In this document: in pieces, positions 6,246-8,995 of the stretch
Position numbering within the stretch: the stretch's first letter is position 1
How the letters are laid out: each line of letters starts with the position of its first letter
From: Candidatus Borrarchaeota archaeon
GTDB taxonomy: Archaea > Asgardarchaeota > Sifarchaeia > Borrarchaeales > Borrarchaeaceae
Assembly: GCA_016840645.1 (NCBI GenBank)
Contig: JAEORY010000133.1
Location: 1-8,995 of the forward strand
Length of the DNA stretch: 8,995 nt
Direction: 5' to 3'
Notes under the pieces: generated by a model
Database searches by the model: none
Told to the model about the DNA's origin: nothing
Seen by the model: only the letters and a program-made list of their open reading frames with translations
Program-made: the position numbers and the translations under genes

Positions 6246-7406
6246 ATGCATATATCGGAACCAGAAGTTCTTACTGAGGCACTATATAAGTGCGGACGAT
6301 GCTCATATTGTAGAGGATGTAATGTAGAAACACCTATCATCTGTCCGGCCTATGAGCTTACAGATAAACTTGAAACAGTTTCTCCCAAAGGACGATTACA
6401 GGTTGCAAGACGTCTTTTTGAAGGATCTATACAGCCCAGTAAAGAACTCTCAGAAGCCTTCTTTTTATGCCCTTTATGTGGAGATTGTAAAGACAAATGT
6501 ATTGAAGGAATCGATACTACAGAAGTTTTCGAAGCTATAAGAGGATTATTAGTTGAAAAGAATGCTGGGATAGATATTCACTCAAAATTTACGGAGTCAG
6601 TTATTGAAAATAATAACCCTTATTTCGAACCACATGAAAAGCGATTAGCATGGTTGCCAAAGCATCTCAAAACAGGCAACCCTATAACACCAGAATATGC
6701 TTATTTTGTTGGATGCACCTCTGCGTATCGAAGGCAACCTATAGCAGTGGCAACTACAGAAATCCTCCATAAAGCTAACGTAAAATTCACTTTTATGAAT
6801 GAAGTTTGTTGTGGCTCCCCGCTGCTAAGAACTGGTCATAAAGAAATCGCTACGAAATTAGCGATAAAAAATATTGAGACCATTGCAAAAAGTGGCGTTA
6901 AAAAAATCATCACATCCTGTGCGGGATGTTATAGAACACTCAAACTAGATTACCCCACACTTCTTGAACGAGAACTTCCATTTGAAATAATTCATTCGGC
7001 AGAATTGCTCGCAGAACTAATAAAAGATGGCAGATTAGAATTATCAGATGGCGAACAAATGAAGGTAACATATCATGATCCTTGCCATCTTGGGAGACAC
7101 GCAGGAGTATATGACCCTCCAAGGGACGTCCTAAAGAGTATTCCAGACATTAAATTTGTTGAGATGTCTGAAAACAGAAATAACGCACTCTGTTGCGGCG
7201 CAGGAGGAGGATTTAGAGCAGGCTACAAAGATCTATCGATTGATTTGGCGGCTTTACGTGTGTCTCAAGTCAAAAATTTAGATGCTGAAATCCTCGCGTC
7301 ATCGTGCCCATTTTGTCACTATAACCTAGAATTAGGACGCGATAAAATAGACAAAAACCTTAAAGTCGCAGATATTACTGAACTTATAGCTAAACGACTC
7401 CTTTAG
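6246..7406 (+). CDS. Fe-S protein with two CCG domains, GlcF/HdrD-like electron-transfer subunit
   Basis: A 386-residue protein that likely takes electrons from the FAD subunit encoded 4 bp upstream and passes them on. An N-terminal ferredoxin-like part has two cysteine motifs: C16-x2-C19-x2-C22-x2-C25-x7-C33-P, and C75-x2-C78-x2-C81-x3-C85 followed by Ile instead of the usual Pro. Two CCG domains follow. The first has C157, C188-C189-G and C225-x2-C228; the second has HDPCH (277-281), C316-C317-G-A-G-G-G and C354-x2-C357. In the heterodisulfide-reductase family such domains bind noncubane or other 4Fe-4S centres. No membrane helices are visible. ATG 6246 is the preferred start; an in-frame TTG at 6231 would overlap the FAD gene by 11 bases. 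Glycolate oxidase GlcF, lactate-oxidation proteins and HdrD are all related, so the exact role is inferred only as part of an FAD/Fe-S dehydrogenase. Confidence 0.88.
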   Translation: MHISEPEVLTEALYKCGRCSYCRGCNVETPIICPAYELTDKLETVSPKGRLQVARRLFEGSIQPSKELSEAFFLCPLCGDCKDKCIEGIDTTEVFEAIRGLLVEKNAGIDIHSKFTESVIENNNPYFEPHEKRLAWLPKHLKTGNPITPEYAYFVGCTSAYRRQPIAVATTEILHKANVKFTFMNEVCCGSPLLRTGHKEIATKLAIKNIETIAKSGVKKIITSCAGCYRTLKLDYPTLLERELPFEIIHSAELLAELIKDGRLELSDGEQMKVTYHDPCHLGRHAGVYDPPRDVLKSIPDIKFVEMSENRNNALCCGAGGGFRAGYKDLSIDLAALRVSQVKNLDAEILASSCPFCHYNLELGRDKIDKNLKVADITELIAKRLL

Positions 7407-7439
7407 CAAGGACGGTCTTAAGCTTTGACCTAAACAGAT

Positions 7440-8006
7440 TTGTGGCTTCAAAAACTACAAGATAAGGATTCGAAGGTAAGAGAATGTGCGATATATGCCC
7501 TGGGTGAACTCAGTGACACGCGTGCTGTAGAGCCACTGATTAATATGCTCGAAGATCCTTTGTCCGATGTTCGAAAAAGTGCTGCTGTAGCGTTGGGTTG
7601 GTTGAAAGACACAAGAGCCGTAGATCCTCTTCTAAAGTACCTTAAGAAGGCTCAGGCGAGCGAGTTCAGTTCAATAACCTATGCACTCAGCGAATTAAAA
7701 GATAAGAAGGCTGTCGAACCGCTAATTCAAATAGCGCTTGAATCGGATTCTCAACAGATACGCAAACCTTGTATTCGTGCATTAGGCAAATTGAATGATA
7801 AAAGAGCGATAATTCCATTTATCGAAATCCTTTCAAATAAAGAGGCAAGAGATTTCCGTATTTTCACTAGTGAAACTCTTGACAGAATGTTAGATGACGA
7901 AGGAATTAAAGAGCTTATCTACGCGTTTGATTGTTCAAATGAGGCTGTAAAATGGATTGCATCAAGTAAATTAAGGGAATTAAGTAAAAAAGCTTTGAAC
8001 CACTGA
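7440..8006 (+). CDS. N-terminal fragment of the broken HEAT-repeat gene
   Basis: This is the longest reading frame of the front half: 188 residues from TTG 7440 to TGA 8006, as a gene caller would report it. It holds about five complete HEAT units (LQDKDSKVRECAIYALGEL, LEDPLSDVRKSAAVALGWL, and so on) and half of a sixth. The last few residues, ALNH, are read after the probable frameshift and do not fit the repeat. No Shine-Dalgarno precedes TTG 7440, and a stop lies only 9 bases upstream in frame. If translated at all it would probably be a truncated solenoid. Confidence 0.45.
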   Translation: MWLQKLQDKDSKVRECAIYALGELSDTRAVEPLINMLEDPLSDVRKSAAVALGWLKDTRAVDPLLKYLKKAQASEFSSITYALSELKDKKAVEPLIQIALESDSQQIRKPCIRALGKLNDKRAIIPFIEILSNKEARDFRIFTSETLDRMLDDEGIKELIYAFDCSNEAVKWIASSKLRELSKKALNH

Positions 8007-8068
8007 TCCACGCAATAAAAGAAGGAAGTAGAGATATAAGAAAATATTCTATTATAACAATTGCAGAA

Positions 8069-8713
8069 ATGAAAGAAATACAGAATATTGAGTTCCTAAA
8101 CCAATTTATTGACGATGAAAACCTGAAATATTATATAGCAATCGCCTTTGGGAAGCGTGGTAATACAAGAGCATTAGATATCTTAATTGAGGGACTTACA
8201 CATCTTTCAGCATGGGTAAGAGAACATTCGGCTTTGGCTTTGGGCATAATAAAAGATAGAAAAGCCTTTGATGCACTAATTATAGCATTGAAGGATACAG
8301 AACGAGAAGTTCGTGCGGCTGCTGCGTTTGCTCTTGGTGAACTAAAAGATGAAAAGGCTATCGATCTATTAATTCAAGCTATGATTTCTGAAAAGGGCGA
8401 GGATTGGTATACAAAAGGAGCTTTTGTTCGGGAAACTATTGCTAAAGCGCTTGGAGAAATAGGTGGCCACGCTTCAAAACCGCTTTTAACAATCTTTGAA
8501 GAAAGTAAAGATTGGAACCTTCGTTTTATTGCTGCTGTGGCTTTAGCAGCAATGAAAAAACATGTCGGAATAAATTACTTAGTTCGAGGGTTGCTGCAGG
8601 GTACCTTATTTTTGCAATATGCGTGTCGTAGGATAATCAAAGAATTGGTCAAGGAAAATAAGATTTCGCCAGAAATACTCAAAAAACACCAATGGAGTTT
8701 CAGATGGGAATAA
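8069..8713 (+). CDS. C-terminal fragment of the broken HEAT-repeat gene
   Basis: The frame is open from 7988, directly after TAA 7985-7987, but the first ATG is at 8069, giving 214 residues. Bases 7991-8068 already encode good HEAT sequence (FEPLIHAIKEG, IRKYSIITIAEMKEI), so ATG 8069 is inside a repeat and is not a natural start; no Shine-Dalgarno is seen before it. The fragment contains about six units, best preserved at VREHSALALGIIKDRKAF and VRAAAAFALGELKDEKAI. It ends with a capping helix (KENKISPEILKKH). Function is unknown beyond a likely protein-binding scaffold. Confidence 0.5.
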   Translation: MKEIQNIEFLNQFIDDENLKYYIAIAFGKRGNTRALDILIEGLTHLSAWVREHSALALGIIKDRKAFDALIIALKDTEREVRAAAAFALGELKDEKAIDLLIQAMISEKGEDWYTKGAFVRETIAKALGEIGGHASKPLLTIFEESKDWNLRFIAAVALAAMKKHVGINYLVRGLLQGTLFLQYACRRIIKELVKENKISPEILKKHQWSFRWE

Positions 8714-8807
8714 TATCACTTTAAATAATCTGATGGGGTTTTCTGCTTTTCACGTATAACTTTAAATTAATACGCTCCAAAAACCTTAAAAGAATGGATT
8801 TCAAATC

Positions 8808-8833
8808 ATACCACCGCTGAAGCAGTAGGGTAT
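8808..8833. repeat. Bulged hairpin in the gap between two HEAT genes
   Basis: ATACC (8808-8812) pairs with GGTAT (8829-8833). Inside it ACCGC (8813-8817) pairs with GCAGT (8822-8826) with one C/A mismatch, a TGAA loop and a two-base bulge. The rest of the 216-bp gap (8714-8929) shows no gene, only AT-rich blocks such as TTTAAATTAATA near 8761. The hairpin may be a terminator stem or another decayed mobile-element end. Confidence 0.3.
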
Positions 8834-8929
8834 TCTTAAACCTTTATGTAATTTCACCTCTTACATCATGCGGCTTTGTGCGAAGAAAAATGGTTTCTCT
8901 CTGAAAAAATCGCTATAAAGTGGTTTTTT

Positions 8930-8995
8930 ATGACTGAATTAGATAAATTGCTACAAAGATTAAACGATAAGGACTCTAAGGGAAGGGAAGAGGCA
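8930..8995 (+). CDS. Start of a second HEAT-repeat protein, 3' end outside window
   Basis: ATG 8930 opens a frame of 22 codons that runs off the right edge (MTELDKLLQRLNDKDSKGRE and onward). It aligns without gaps to the beginning of the broken HEAT gene (WLQKLQDKDSKVRECA), including shared codons GAT AAG and AAG, so it is a tandem paralogue. The frame is also open upstream to 8852, but the alignment and the lack of repeat character upstream favour ATG 8930. No clear Shine-Dalgarno is visible before it. Too little is present to say whether this copy is intact. Confidence 0.65.
   Translation, partial: MTELDKLLQRLNDKDSKGREEA

Larger units (their letters stand above)
7425..8713 (+). pseudogene. 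HEAT-repeat (PBS-lyase type) gene with early stop and frameshift
   Basis: If read as one gene with one frame change, this region encodes about 12 HEAT units of ~31 residues (consensus near DxxVRxxAAxALGxLKDxRAVxPLIxxL), a solenoid for protein-protein contact. Two lesions are visible. First, ungapped alignment with the paralogue starting at 8930 pairs TTG ACC TAA ACA GAT (7425-7439) with ATG ACT GAA TTA GAT. Codon 3 is thus a stop and codon 1 has probably changed from ATG. Second, at AGT AAA AAA GCT (7983-7994) the frame ends soon after (TGA 8004-8006). The −1 frame starting with AGC at 7991 then continues the same repeat unit without loss (KSFEPLIHAIKEG). One extra A in the six-A run would restore ~424 residues from TTG 7440. 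It lies 18 bp after the Fe-S gene, so it is probably co-transcribed. Alternatives are assembly error, slippage at A6 with a TTG start, or two separate short proteins. Confidence 0.7.

Noticed and set aside
6352..6540. Plus-strand frame of 62 codons inside the Fe-S gene
   Set aside because: It overlaps the cysteine-motif region of the real gene in another frame and has no similarity or start signal.
6940..7122. Minus-strand frame of 60 codons inside the Fe-S gene
   Set aside because: It is opposite the second CCG domain and looks like a shadow.
8913..8920. CTATAAAG as TATA box for the HEAT gene at 8930
   Set aside because: It is only about 10-17 bases before the ATG, so transcription would begin inside the coding region.
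7425..8995. HEAT (PBS-lyase type) repeats as evidence of phycobilisome biology
   Set aside because: The repeat name comes from one family member. The units here are generic HEAT solenoid repeats without lyase context.

Overview
The window looks like a stretch of an archaeal chromosome. The strongest evidence is a full-length threonyl-tRNA synthetase of the archaeal type. It has the archaea-specific N-terminal editing domain, and its start is preceded by an archaeal-style GGTGA ribosome binding site. AT-rich DNA, a stand-alone Roadblock/LC7 protein, HEAT-repeat proteins and rather wide intergenic gaps fit lineages such as Asgard archaea or Bathyarchaeia. The sequence alone does not let me choose between these.

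Left part (1-875): the 3' end of a coiled-coil protein gene of unknown function that is open to the left edge. It is followed by a convergent intergenic region with a long imperfect inverted repeat that resembles a decayed IS200/IS605-type right end. Middle part (876-4027): thrS on the minus strand and, divergently, a radical SAM gene of the MSMEG_0568 type (CX8CX2C cluster motif, C-terminal CX2CX2C). About 110 bp of shared upstream DNA separates them.

Right part (4031-8995), all on the plus strand: a T-run terminator, then a Roadblock/LC7 gene with a plausible TATA/SD arrangement. Next comes a tight cluster: a GlcD-like FAD oxidoreductase, a GlcF/HdrD-like protein with two iron-sulfur motifs and two CCG domains (4 bp gap), and a HEAT-repeat gene (18 bp gap). 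The FAD and Fe-S proteins very probably form one complex that oxidises an unidentified small molecule and passes electrons through Fe-S clusters to another carrier. The FAD subunit lacks the usual EHGIG motif, so lactate or glycolate should not be assumed as substrate.

The HEAT gene appears broken. Ungapped alignment with a second HEAT gene that begins at the right edge (8930) shows an in-frame TAA at codon 3 and a probable ATG-to-TTG change at codon 1. A one-base frameshift at an A6 run also splits the repeat solenoid. I see no tRNA, rRNA, CRISPR array, intact transposase or recognisable defence or novel multi-gene system. The most interesting signals are the decaying tandem HEAT gene, the ThrRS zinc-ligand substitution, the unusual FAD/Fe-S pair and the isolated MSMEG_0568-type radical SAM gene.
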